Positions 1 through 6,848 of a DNA stretch of 11,763 nt are shown piece after piece. The notes under the pieces were generated by a model. That model was not told the DNA's origin. It did no database searches and saw nothing but the letters and a program-made list of their open reading frames with translations. Source of the stretch: Rhodospirillales bacterium (GTDB lineage Bacteria; Pseudomonadota; Gammaproteobacteria; Steroidobacterales; Rariloculaceae); the NCBI GenBank assembly GCA_024640665.1, contig JAHEEO010000086.1, positions 1-11,763 on the forward strand, read 5' to 3'. Numbering within the stretch: position 1 is the stretch's first letter; each line of letters starts with the position of its first letter. Position numbers and translations under genes: made by a program.

Positions 1-11
1 TCGAATCATGA
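1..11 (+). CDS. 3' end of an upstream gene, possibly an ECF sigma factor (partial)
   Basis: Only the end of a reading frame is visible: two sense codons (Glu, Ser) and a TGA stop at 9-11. The stop overlaps the ATG of the FecR-like gene at 8-10 in an ATGA arrangement, which is typical of translationally coupled genes. FecR-family regulators normally follow an ECF (FecI-type) sigma factor gene, so the missing gene is most likely that sigma factor. The identity is inferred from gene order only, because too little protein is in the window to recognise. Confidence 0.3.
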
Positions 12-1042
12 CTGAGAAGCAAGTATCCGATCGTGATGATGAGATGATGGCTGAGTTATTGCGCTCGTCAGGACGAGGACCCGCGTTGAATGATATTGCG
101 CGGGCAAGAATTCGCACCGAAGTGCAAAGTGCTTGGCAAGCGTCGTTGGCCGCAAGAAAGGCTGCGGATGCTTCTGCCTCTGCATCGAACAGAACGGCCA
201 GGAATAGTCACTTTCTGTTCCGTGCAATGGCGGCGACTTTGGTGCTGGCCGTGGCCTCATTTCTGGTTTATCGCAGCAATCAACCCGATGTCGTTTTGGG
301 TGCAGCGTTTGCCAATATCGAGCAAGTGCAAGGAGAGGCTGGAATCGACCGCGGCGGCGTAAATCGGCGGATCGGTCAAGATGGCACAACACTGGCGCGA
401 ATTGGCGATCAGATTAGTACCGAGAGTTCTGCGCGAATCGCTATGTCGTTGCCAAGCGGCCAATTGCTCCGGATCAATTCAGACACGAGCATCGCAATCG
501 TTGAGCCCAATCTCATCGAGTTATCGCGTGGGTCAGTGTATTTCGATTCCCCGCCGGAGTTGATCGGTAACGAATTCACGATTGTGACTCGATTCGGAGA
601 TATTTCGCATGTAGGGACGCAGTACGAAGCCAGCGTTTCGGGTGGCCAGTTGGCAATACGGGTGCGGGAAGGCATTGCCGTCGTGCAGCGCGAAGATGCT
701 GACATCGAGGCGCAACGCGGCGAGCAGGTCGAACTCAATGCGGGCGGTGAAACCCGGCGTATAGCCATTGCCTCAAACGATCCAGCTTGGGATTGGGTAG
801 AGCAGCTTGCGATTGTTCAAGCACCGGGCACATCTTCTGTCATCGAAATCTTGCAGTGGGTGAGCCGCGAAACCGGCGTTGTGCTGGTATTTGACAGTCC
901 CGAGGCTCGAGCGCGTGCAGATTCGGTTGTTTTGAATGGGCTCACAGGCTTAAGTCCTGATGAGGTCATAAAAGTGATTCGCGATACGACACAGATCGAT
1001 TGCAGCGAGCAAAACGGGGAGCTGCGCGTTTCTGTTCAATGA
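8..1042 (+). CDS. FecR-family anti-sigma/sigma regulator with C-terminal STN-like domain
   Basis: This 344-residue protein has the layout of inner-membrane FecR regulators, which hold a cognate ECF sigma factor and relay a signal from an outer-membrane TonB-dependent receptor. A cytoplasmic Arg/Ala-rich N-terminal region (about 1-66) is followed by a single membrane segment (about 69-88). The periplasmic FecR domain (about 130-230) contains LPSGQLLRINSDT, an ELSRGSVYFD segment and a VGTQYEASV segment. The C-terminal stretch (about 275-343, SSVIEILQWVSRETGV onward, ending ELRVSVQ) looks like a secretin/TonB short N-terminal (STN) fold, as in many FecR proteins. The ATG at 8 overlaps the stop of the preceding gene, which supports this start. 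The TonB-dependent receptor follows 75 bases downstream, so the pair is a cell-surface signalling unit. The family call is firm. The signal it senses is unknown. Confidence 0.9.
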   Translation: MTEKQVSDRDDEMMAELLRSSGRGPALNDIARARIRTEVQSAWQASLAARKAADASASASNRTARNSHFLFRAMAATLVLAVASFLVYRSNQPDVVLGAAFANIEQVQGEAGIDRGGVNRRIGQDGTTLARIGDQISTESSARIAMSLPSGQLLRINSDTSIAIVEPNLIELSRGSVYFDSPPELIGNEFTIVTRFGDISHVGTQYEASVSGGQLAIRVREGIAVVQREDADIEAQRGEQVELNAGGETRRIAIASNDPAWDWVEQLAIVQAPGTSSVIEILQWVSRETGVVLVFDSPEARARADSVVLNGLTGLSPDEVIKVIRDTTQIDCSEQNGELRVSVQ

Positions 1043-1117
1043 GTGTCTTGTAGCTGATCGGACCCTGGAATCATGTTAACGTGATTGGCTTACGGTCTTG
1101 TCAATCTATGCCTCTTC

Positions 1118-3433
1118 GTGAACAAAAAGATTTTACGTCTTGCAGCGGGCAGTCTTGCCTATGCAGCTCTGTTATGCGGCGCTCCCAAGCCGGTCTTTGG
1201 GCAGCCGTTATCGGTAATCAATACGCCAATTGTTGAATTCCTGAGCTCGCTTCGAGATCAAGGCATAGCGGTAATCTTTAGCAGCGAGTTAGTGCCTGAC
1301 TCGCTGCTCATTGTTAGTGAGCCAGAATCAGGCGAGCCGCTCGATCAGCTTGTCGAGATTCTCAGTGCACATGATCTGGTGCTGCAACGAGGTCCTCGCC
1401 GCAGCTGGTTAATCGTTAGATCGGCAGATTCGAGCGAAGATCAACAAGACCGCAACAGCGTGCAGGAATCACCTTTGTTCCAAGTGCCCATACTTGAGAA
1501 CATCGTTGTCAGTGCCAGTCGATATGCCTTCGCTCGCGATACTGCCGCTTCGACTAGTTACATCGATCGGCTCCAGCTCGATTCAGCTCCCGTGCTGGGT
1601 GACGATGCGCTTCGCACAATCCACAGTCTCCCCGGCGTAACGAGCAGTGGCTTGACGGCTCGCTCGAATATTCGCGGCGGCGTTTCGAACGAATCCTTGA
1701 TCTTGTTGGATGGCGTGCGCCTCTACAGCCCGTTTCATTTGAAGGACTTTGAAAGCCTGTTTGGCAGCATCAGTCCGCGCATCGTTGAACAAATTGAAGT
1801 TCACGCTGGCGGCCATCCCGTCAACTTCGGCGATCGAATGAGTGCGGTGATCAACATGCAGTCTGTGATACCGGCCGAGCCACGACGGCATGAGGTATCG
1901 ATCAGCACGCTGACGAGTTCTGTGCTGAGCAGTGGCAGATTTTCCGAGGATCGTGGTGAATGGTTGACCTCGGTGCGCCGCGGCAATCTTGATGTTCTGA
2001 TCGATGCCGCGAATTCCGATGTTGGAACGCCACAATACGCGGATTTTTACACGCGCTTAGGCTACCAGTTTCGCAACGAAAGCATGATTGGCTTCGGACT
2101 GCTGACGCTTAACGACAAGATCACGCTGCGTGATGGCGGTAAGGCGGATGCGAGCGCGAACTACGAAGATGCCTATATATGGCTCAACTACGAACACGAT
2201 ATAGGTCGTCAGCTGCGAGGGAAGTACCTGTTTTCGCACACGCAAACTACTGCGCAGCGCGACGGACGAATGAGCGATGTCGAAGTTGTTCAGGGCTTTC
2301 TACGAGAGGCGAAAGACTTTGACGTAAACACGCTCCGCGGCGATTGGACGCTTACGAGCGATGGCGATGGCTTATGGAGTTTCGGGGTGGAGGCAAGCTT
2401 CGCTAGTGCGGACTATGACTACGACTTTTCCCGCGTATTTACAGTACCCATTCAATTGCCTGCATATCTCGGCTTAAGCAACCCCGGGCAGTCAGTGTTG
2501 GCAATGAAGAACCGGCGCCAAGCCGCATACTTGAATCATCGAAGACAATTGGGTGAAGCAGTCATTGTCGAGGCCGGCGTGCGGTGGGATTCGCAGTCGC
2601 AGCTGAATGCTCAGCAGACGAGTCCGCGCCTCAGCATCCTCTGGGACTTGGGTGACCGCGCGACTTTGCGCGCATCTATGGGGCAGTACTACCAATCGCA
2701 GGGCATCGACGAAATTCAGGTTAATGACGGCGTCAATAATCTGTTTCCAGCGCAGCGAGCCGAACATGCCATCCTCAGTTTTGAATACGCTATAGGCAGC
2801 GCAACATCTCTGCGTGCTGAGGTCTACGAAAAACGTATTCGTAACCCGCGCCCGCGATTCGAAAACTTGGTGAACCGTGTCAGCCTTTTGCCAGAGCTGC
2901 TTCCCGACAGAGTTCTACTGGTTCCTGAACGCGCTCGCGCTGCCGGTATAGAGTTGTCAGTCGAATCGGATTTAGACGATTGGCGGTGGTGGTTAAGCTT
3001 TTCCAGGGTGTCGGTCCAAGACTATTTCGACAATCGTTGGATGCGACGTAGTTGGGAAGAACCTTGGTCCAGCAAAGGCGGCTTTATTTGGAGCGGCATG
3101 CGCTGGACTGCGTCAACCGCTCTGACAGTTCGCGCCGGCTGGCCGATTAGTCCACTTAGGCTGGATGGGTCAACGCTGGTATTGAGTGACTACAACCAAG
3201 AATCTTTTGAGACATTCAAGTCCGTGGATGTGCGTGCCGCACGCCGTATTGATGTAAAGCACGGATCAATGGAAGCCTACGTCGAGATCAATAATGTCTT
3301 TAACTTCAGCAATCCATGCTGTATCGATTATGCGTTGCAGCGGAATTCTGCCGGAGTGGTGCAGGGGCTGAACGCTGATATTGACGAATGGTTGCCGGCA
3401 ATTCCCGTGTTCGGGTTTTTATGGGAGTTCTGA
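1118..3433 (+). CDS. TonB-dependent outer-membrane receptor with N-terminal STN signalling domain
   Basis: This is an outer-membrane, TonB-energised importer and probably a FecA-like transducer. The frame is open from a TTG at 1085, but the GTG at 1118 gives a clean signal peptide (MNKKILRLAAGSLAYAALLC, cleavage near VFG/QP, residue 29), so I prefer it (771 residues). The STN domain covers about residues 30-101 (QPLSVINTPIVEFLSSL to SWLIVR). A TonB-box-like stretch (ENIVVSAS, 127-134) precedes the plug domain (about 137-250) with LPGVTSSG, SNIRGGVSNESLILLDGVRL and VEQIEVHAGG. The remainder is a beta barrel with many Tyr/Trp/Arg-rich strands, ending in aromatic Phe (GFLWEF) as usual for barrel insertion. 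The STN domain next to a FecR-like gene suggests it regulates its own transcription through the sigma factor. The substrate is not evident. No good Shine-Dalgarno sequence is seen before either start, so the exact start remains uncertain. Confidence 0.9.
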   Translation: MNKKILRLAAGSLAYAALLCGAPKPVFGQPLSVINTPIVEFLSSLRDQGIAVIFSSELVPDSLLIVSEPESGEPLDQLVEILSAHDLVLQRGPRRSWLIVRSADSSEDQQDRNSVQESPLFQVPILENIVVSASRYAFARDTAASTSYIDRLQLDSAPVLGDDALRTIHSLPGVTSSGLTARSNIRGGVSNESLILLDGVRLYSPFHLKDFESLFGSISPRIVEQIEVHAGGHPVNFGDRMSAVINMQSVIPAEPRRHEVSISTLTSSVLSSGRFSEDRGEWLTSVRRGNLDVLIDAANSDVGTPQYADFYTRLGYQFRNESMIGFGLLTLNDKITLRDGGKADASANYEDAYIWLNYEHDIGRQLRGKYLFSHTQTTAQRDGRMSDVEVVQGFLREAKDFDVNTLRGDWTLTSDGDGLWSFGVEASFASADYDYDFSRVFTVPIQLPAYLGLSNPGQSVLAMKNRRQAAYLNHRRQLGEAVIVEAGVRWDSQSQLNAQQTSPRLSILWDLGDRATLRASMGQYYQSQGIDEIQVNDGVNNLFPAQRAEHAILSFEYAIGSATSLRAEVYEKRIRNPRPRFENLVNRVSLLPELLPDRVLLVPERARAAGIELSVESDLDDWRWWLSFSRVSVQDYFDNRWMRRSWEEPWSSKGGFIWSGMRWTASTALTVRAGWPISPLRLDGSTLVLSDYNQESFETFKSVDVRAARRIDVKHGSMEAYVEINNVFNFSNPCCIDYALQRNSAGVVQGLNADIDEWLPAIPVFGFLWEF

Positions 3434-3471
3434 GCGGCATTGCATGAGCGCCTCTAAAATTTGCGGCGGGG

Positions 3472-3477
3472 TATACT
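3472..3477 (+). promoter_or_regulatory. Possible -10 element (TATACT) before the amidohydrolase gene
   Basis: TATACT matches the sigma-70 -10 consensus at five of six positions and lies 29 bases before the amidohydrolase ATG at 3507. I find no matching -35 hexamer at 16-18 bases, so this is only a candidate for separate transcription of the amidohydrolase and acyltransferase genes. Confidence 0.3.
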
Positions 3478-3493
3478 CGACGTCATTACCTGT

Positions 3494-3500
3494 AGGGGGG
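3494..3500 (+). promoter_or_regulatory. Ribosome binding site (AGGGGGG) that decides the amidohydrolase start
   Basis: A purine run AGGGGGG lies 6 bases before the ATG at 3507. The open frame extends back to 3381 inside the receptor gene, but this ribosome binding site and the lipoprotein signal peptide that begins at 3507 show that 3507 is the true start. Confidence 0.6.
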
Positions 3501-3506
3501 ACTTCG

Positions 3507-4772
3507 ATGAGTCGATATAAATTGGGCGCGCGCCTGACAATTTTATTCCTCGGTGTAATTTCGCTCGCCGCGGCTGTGTCCGGGTGCTCGCAAGCACCGT
3601 CGGATGTGGTTCTTGAGCCTGCAAATACCACTTATTACGAAGGCGCCCGCGTGCTGGTCGGCAATGGCGAGGTAATAGAAGACGCGGTGTTCTCGGTAGT
3701 CGATGGAGTTTTCGCTGCAGTGGGGTCAAGCAACGCAGTGGACTTGCCCTCGGGCGTGTCCGCAGTGGATCTCCGTGGCAAGACAGTCATGCCGGCAATT
3801 GTCGACGCCCATGTGCACCTGAGCACTTCGCGCGATGCGTTGACACAGGATTTGCGACGGCGTGCAGAACAGGGCATCAGCGCTGCCCTGAGTTTGGGTT
3901 CAGACGGCGAAGACGTGCCGCTCGAAATGCGCGACGAGTTGATGCCTGGTGCAGCGCGATATTTGTCGGCGGGTCGCGGCATTACCATGCCGGAGCCGGG
4001 CAGGACTGAAGTGCCGCATTGGGTAACGTCCGAGGCGCAGGCACGGCAAGCAGTGCGTGACGAAGCGGCGCGAGACGTCAACTTCATAAAGATTTGGGTC
4101 GATGACCGCAATGGGCAGTACGAAAAGCTCAGCGCCGAACTCTACAGCGCAATCATCGATGAGGCCCACCAACACAATTTGAAAGTCTTCGCGCATATCT
4201 TCGCGCTCGAGGATGCGAAGGGGCTTTTGCGTGCGGGCATCGATGTGTTTGCGCACGGAGTGCGAGATCAGGATATCGATGACGAATTCGTGGCACTGAT
4301 TCGTCAGCGACCGGAAGTGATCCTGGTGCCAAACCTGCCCAGCCGTGGCGTGCCTACGGATTTAAGCTGGCTTGCCACTTCTATGTCCGCTGAGGAATTA
4401 ATGCAGTTGCAGGCAGGCAATGTTGAAAGATTGGAGGTTCAGGCCGCGCATGGAATACAAGCGCGAAATCTCGCGAGGCTTAGTGCGGCTGGTATGACAA
4501 TTGCGATGGGCACGGACGGCAACACATTCTGGGCGCCGCATGTCGAAATGGAAGACATGGTTGCGGCAGGCATGGCCGCTGCAGATGTCATTGTCTCTGC
4601 CACTCAAAATTCGGCCAATGCGGTTGGATTGGACGATACCGGTACGATCCAAACGGGTAAGCGCGCGGACTTCATTGTGCTCGACGCTAACCCACTCGAG
4701 GCTATCGAGAATACGCGGCGAATCTCCGCTGTTTATCTGGCCGGTGGGCTTGTGGATCGCTCAGGTCGTTAG
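3507..4772 (+). CDS. Amidohydrolase-superfamily lipoprotein (imidazolonepropionase/prolidase-like)
   Basis: This 421-residue metal-dependent hydrolase is exported as a lipoprotein. The signal peptide (1-26) ends in a lipobox VSGC with Cys27, followed by Ser, so it is probably sorted to the outer membrane. The TIM-barrel amidohydrolase signatures are present in order: VDAHVHLS with the HxH metal pair (His102, His104), FIKIW with Lys195 as candidate carboxylated metal bridge, His230 (KVFAH), His250 (DVFAHG) and GTDGN with Asp337. The C-terminal composite sheet follows, with TGTIQTGKRADFIVLDANPL. This set is typical of the secreted imidazolonepropionase-like or Xaa-Pro-dipeptidase-like group, which hydrolyses cyclic amides or dipeptides. 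The exact substrate cannot be read. It lies 73 bases after the receptor and 15 bases before the acyltransferase, which suggests it may process what the receptor imports. Confidence 0.88.
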   Translation: MSRYKLGARLTILFLGVISLAAAVSGCSQAPSDVVLEPANTTYYEGARVLVGNGEVIEDAVFSVVDGVFAAVGSSNAVDLPSGVSAVDLRGKTVMPAIVDAHVHLSTSRDALTQDLRRRAEQGISAALSLGSDGEDVPLEMRDELMPGAARYLSAGRGITMPEPGRTEVPHWVTSEAQARQAVRDEAARDVNFIKIWVDDRNGQYEKLSAELYSAIIDEAHQHNLKVFAHIFALEDAKGLLRAGIDVFAHGVRDQDIDDEFVALIRQRPEVILVPNLPSRGVPTDLSWLATSMSAEELMQLQAGNVERLEVQAAHGIQARNLARLSAAGMTIAMGTDGNTFWAPHVEMEDMVAAGMAAADVIVSATQNSANAVGLDDTGTIQTGKRADFIVLDANPLEAIENTRRISAVYLAGGLVDRSGR

Positions 4773-4787
4773 AATTGGGCGACGGTA

Positions 4788-5783
4788 ATGTCAATGAAAG
4801 CCAGCGAATCTCCTGAGTCAGAAAACTTGAGCACTGAGAGCCAATTAACTTCTGATGCATCGCGGCGCTCGAGCTTGCTGGCTCGATTTTGGAAGCCGCG
4901 CTATTGGCCAAGCTGGATACTGATTGGATGGATGATGGTTGTTGCAAGATTGCCATGGCGCTTCGCCATAAAGATTCACAAAGGATTTGGCTGGTTGCTC
5001 GGGTGGTTGCTTACGAGTAGTCGTCGAGTCGTGATGCGAAACTTGAAGATTTGCTTCCCGGACTTGGATGACAAGGCGCGGAAAAAACTTGCGTTCGAAT
5101 ATTTTAAAAGTATGGGCGCCTGTATCGCCGAAATGGCATTTGCCTGGTTTGGCTCGGAAGAGCGATTGAAGAAGCTCTTTTCGATTGAAGGCTTCGAGCA
5201 CGTAGAGGCCGCGTTGGCGAAGGGCAAAGGTGTCGTCTTATGCTCCGGCCACTTCATAACGCTGGAAATATGCGGACCTTTTTTGAAGTCGTTATTACCA
5301 GCGTATGCGTTCATGTTTCACAAGCGGCGGAACCCGCTGATTGATGAAATGCAAACGCGAGGCCGCAAGCGTGCAGCGCACGAGAGTTTTGCCAGCAACA
5401 ATATTCGGGCCATGCTCCGGAGTCTCCGCAACAATGCCGCTGTTTGGTATGCTGCAGATCAAGCATACTTTGGCAAGAACAGCCGCTTGCTGCCGTTTTT
5501 TGGCGAGCCTGCAATGACCAGCCTGGCGACTAGCAAGTTGATACGCGTTAGCGGTGCGCAACTCGTGCCGTTTGCTTTTTTCCGACGCGCAGATGATTCC
5601 GGTTACACGCTTCGATTTAGCGCTCCACCAGAGAATTTTCCCAGCGAATCTGTCGAAGCGGACACGCTGCGCCTCGTCTCAATACTCGAGGACGACATTC
5701 GCGAGTGTCCTGAGCAGTACCTCTGGACGCACCGTCGGTTTAAAGGTCGTCCGGCGCCTTTGGCGGATGTTTACGCACGCTAG
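4788..5783 (+). CDS. lpxL: LpxL/HtrB-family lipid A late acyltransferase
   Basis: This 331-residue inner-membrane enzyme belongs to the LpxL/LpxM/LpxP family, which transfers a secondary acyl chain from acyl-ACP to the Kdo-lipid A precursor on the cytoplasmic side. It has a membrane-anchor helix after KPRYWPSWILIG (about 38-56). The catalytic HX4E motif lies in SGHFITLE (His155, Glu160), and the family blocks RNPLIDEMQTRGR (181-193), VWYAADQAYFG (219-229), SGAQLVPFAFFRR (255-267) and PEQYLWTHRRFKGRP (308-322) all match the E. coli LpxL pattern closely. A polar Ser/Glu-rich extension of about 30 residues precedes the conserved part, longer than in E. coli LpxL (306 residues). An ATG at 4794 is an alternative start. 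The 15-base gap from the amidohydrolase stop suggests co-transcription. LpxL rather than LpxM or LpxP is my best guess on sequence likeness. Confidence 0.88.
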   Translation: MSMKASESPESENLSTESQLTSDASRRSSLLARFWKPRYWPSWILIGWMMVVARLPWRFAIKIHKGFGWLLGWLLTSSRRVVMRNLKICFPDLDDKARKKLAFEYFKSMGACIAEMAFAWFGSEERLKKLFSIEGFEHVEAALAKGKGVVLCSGHFITLEICGPFLKSLLPAYAFMFHKRRNPLIDEMQTRGRKRAAHESFASNNIRAMLRSLRNNAAVWYAADQAYFGKNSRLLPFFGEPAMTSLATSKLIRVSGAQLVPFAFFRRADDSGYTLRFSAPPENFPSESVEADTLRLVSILEDDIRECPEQYLWTHRRFKGRPAPLADVYAR

Positions 5784-5793
5784 AGCGCATTCA

Positions 5794-6774
5794 TCATCGG
5801 GCGTGGGCATCCCCAACCAGTGCCGGCACTGAATAGAGCGATGTTCGAGCCGTGAAGTAAACCGTCTTGCCGTTGGGTCCGCCGAAAGCCAGGTTGGCCG
5901 CCGATTCAGGCAGTAGAATGCGGACGATCAAATTGCCCGAGGGCGAAAAAACCTGCGCCCCGTCTCCAGAACTCGACCAAATGTTACCCAATTCGTCGCA
6001 GCGTATGCCGTCGGGTGCTCCTTGATCGAGCGTAACTAAAACACTGCCTCCAGACAGCGATGCGCCATCGGCATTAACCGTAAACGCCCGAATATGGCGC
6101 GTTTCCATGCCGGAGTCGGCGACATACAGCGTGCCTTCGTCAGGAGAGAAGCATAGCCCGTTGGGGCGGTCGGCATCGGTCACCACCGGATTTGTGACGC
6201 CGGTTTCAGGGTCGAATCGGTAGACATGGTTGCCCGTGGTTTCCTGGTCGCGGTCACCGAGTCCATAAGGTGGGTCTGTAAACCAGAACGAGCCGTCCGA
6301 TTTCACAACGACGTCATTTGGCGAGCTGAGCGCACTACCGTCAACTCGTTCCACCAGCGTGGTAATCGAGCCGTCTGCTTCGGTACGTGTGACTCGTCCA
6401 TCGTGCTGCGCCGAGATAAGCCGCCCCTGCAGATCCAGCGTGTTGCCATTGGCGCTGCCGCTCGGTGAGCGGAAAGTCTGCACACCGTTGACCGCATCCC
6501 AGCGCTTGAGTTCATTGGCAGGAATATCGCTGAAGACCAGATAGCCGCCATCGTCGCTGATCCAAACAGGACCCTCGACAAACATTAAATCGCCAGCCAG
6601 TTTGCTGACCACAGCATCGCTTGGGAGTAGCTGTCGAAACGCCGTTTCGTCTATAACCGTGAATGCTTCGGTGTTGATTGCGACTTGGGCTATTGAAATG
6701 CCGGGCACATCGGCTGAGTCGCTGCAGCCGATCAACAACGCGGCAAATATCAATGCAAAATTTGAGGTTTTCAT
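5794..6774 (-). CDS. SMP-30/gluconolactonase (LRE)-like lipoprotein
   Basis: This 326-residue protein is a six-bladed beta propeller of the SMP-30/gluconolactonase/LRE group, which contains calcium- or zinc-dependent lactonases. I see the candidate metal ligands Glu67 (FVEGPVW), Asn153 (SSPNDVVV), Asn205 (DRPNGLCFSPDEGTLYVADS) and Asp255 (GAPDGIRCDELGNIW), and a conserved SAQHDGRV block at 121-128. The start at 6774 (MKTSNFALIF) gives a lipoprotein signal peptide with lipobox LIGC and Cys17, followed by Ser, so it probably sits in the periplasm, anchored in the outer membrane. An in-frame ATG 18 bases upstream lies before the predicted transcription start. The gene ends in two adjacent TGA stops (5794-5796, 5791-5793) and faces the acyltransferase gene with only 10 bases between. 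Substrate unknown; sugar-acid lactone hydrolysis is the usual guess. Confidence 0.87.
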   Translation of the reverse strand: MKTSNFALIFAALLIGCSDSADVPGISIAQVAINTEAFTVIDETAFRQLLPSDAVVSKLAGDLMFVEGPVWISDDGGYLVFSDIPANELKRWDAVNGVQTFRSPSGSANGNTLDLQGRLISAQHDGRVTRTEADGSITTLVERVDGSALSSPNDVVVKSDGSFWFTDPPYGLGDRDQETTGNHVYRFDPETGVTNPVVTDADRPNGLCFSPDEGTLYVADSGMETRHIRAFTVNADGASLSGGSVLVTLDQGAPDGIRCDELGNIWSSSGDGAQVFSPSGNLIVRILLPESAANLAFGGPNGKTVYFTARTSLYSVPALVGDAHAR

Positions 6775-6780
6775 GCGCCT

Positions 6781-6808
6781 ACTATAGCGCACTGTTGACG
6801 CCTGTCGA
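6781..6808 (-). promoter_or_regulatory. Sigma-70-like promoter of the SMP-30-like lipoprotein gene
   Basis: Read on the minus strand, TCGACA (6803-6808, five of six matches to TTGACA) and TATAGT (6781-6786, five of six matches to TATAAT) are separated by 16 bases. Transcription would start about 6-7 bases further on, near 6774-6775, practically at the A of the ATG at 6774. That would make the mRNA leaderless or nearly so. It also argues against the upstream ATG at 6792. Confidence 0.45.
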
Positions 6809-6848
6809 TGGCGGCAGATGTGCGCGAGGCATCGAGCGCGCGTAACAT

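Noticed and set aside
1043..1117. Promoter or ECF-type site between the FecR-like gene and the receptor
   Set aside because: I looked for GGAA-type -35 and TATAAT-like -10 elements at proper spacing and found none that convince.
1583..2035. Minus-strand open frame of 150 residues
   Set aside because: It is antisense to the plug and early barrel of the receptor and shows no motif.
3381..3506. 42-residue N-terminal extension of the amidohydrolase frame, overlapping the receptor gene
   Set aside because: It lies out of frame within the receptor's last codons. The ATG at 3507 has a ribosome binding site and begins a lipoprotein signal peptide.
3635..4111. Minus-strand open frame of 158 residues, Ser/Arg-rich
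   Set aside because: It is a shadow of the amidohydrolase gene, with composition typical of a reverse-complement frame and no domain.
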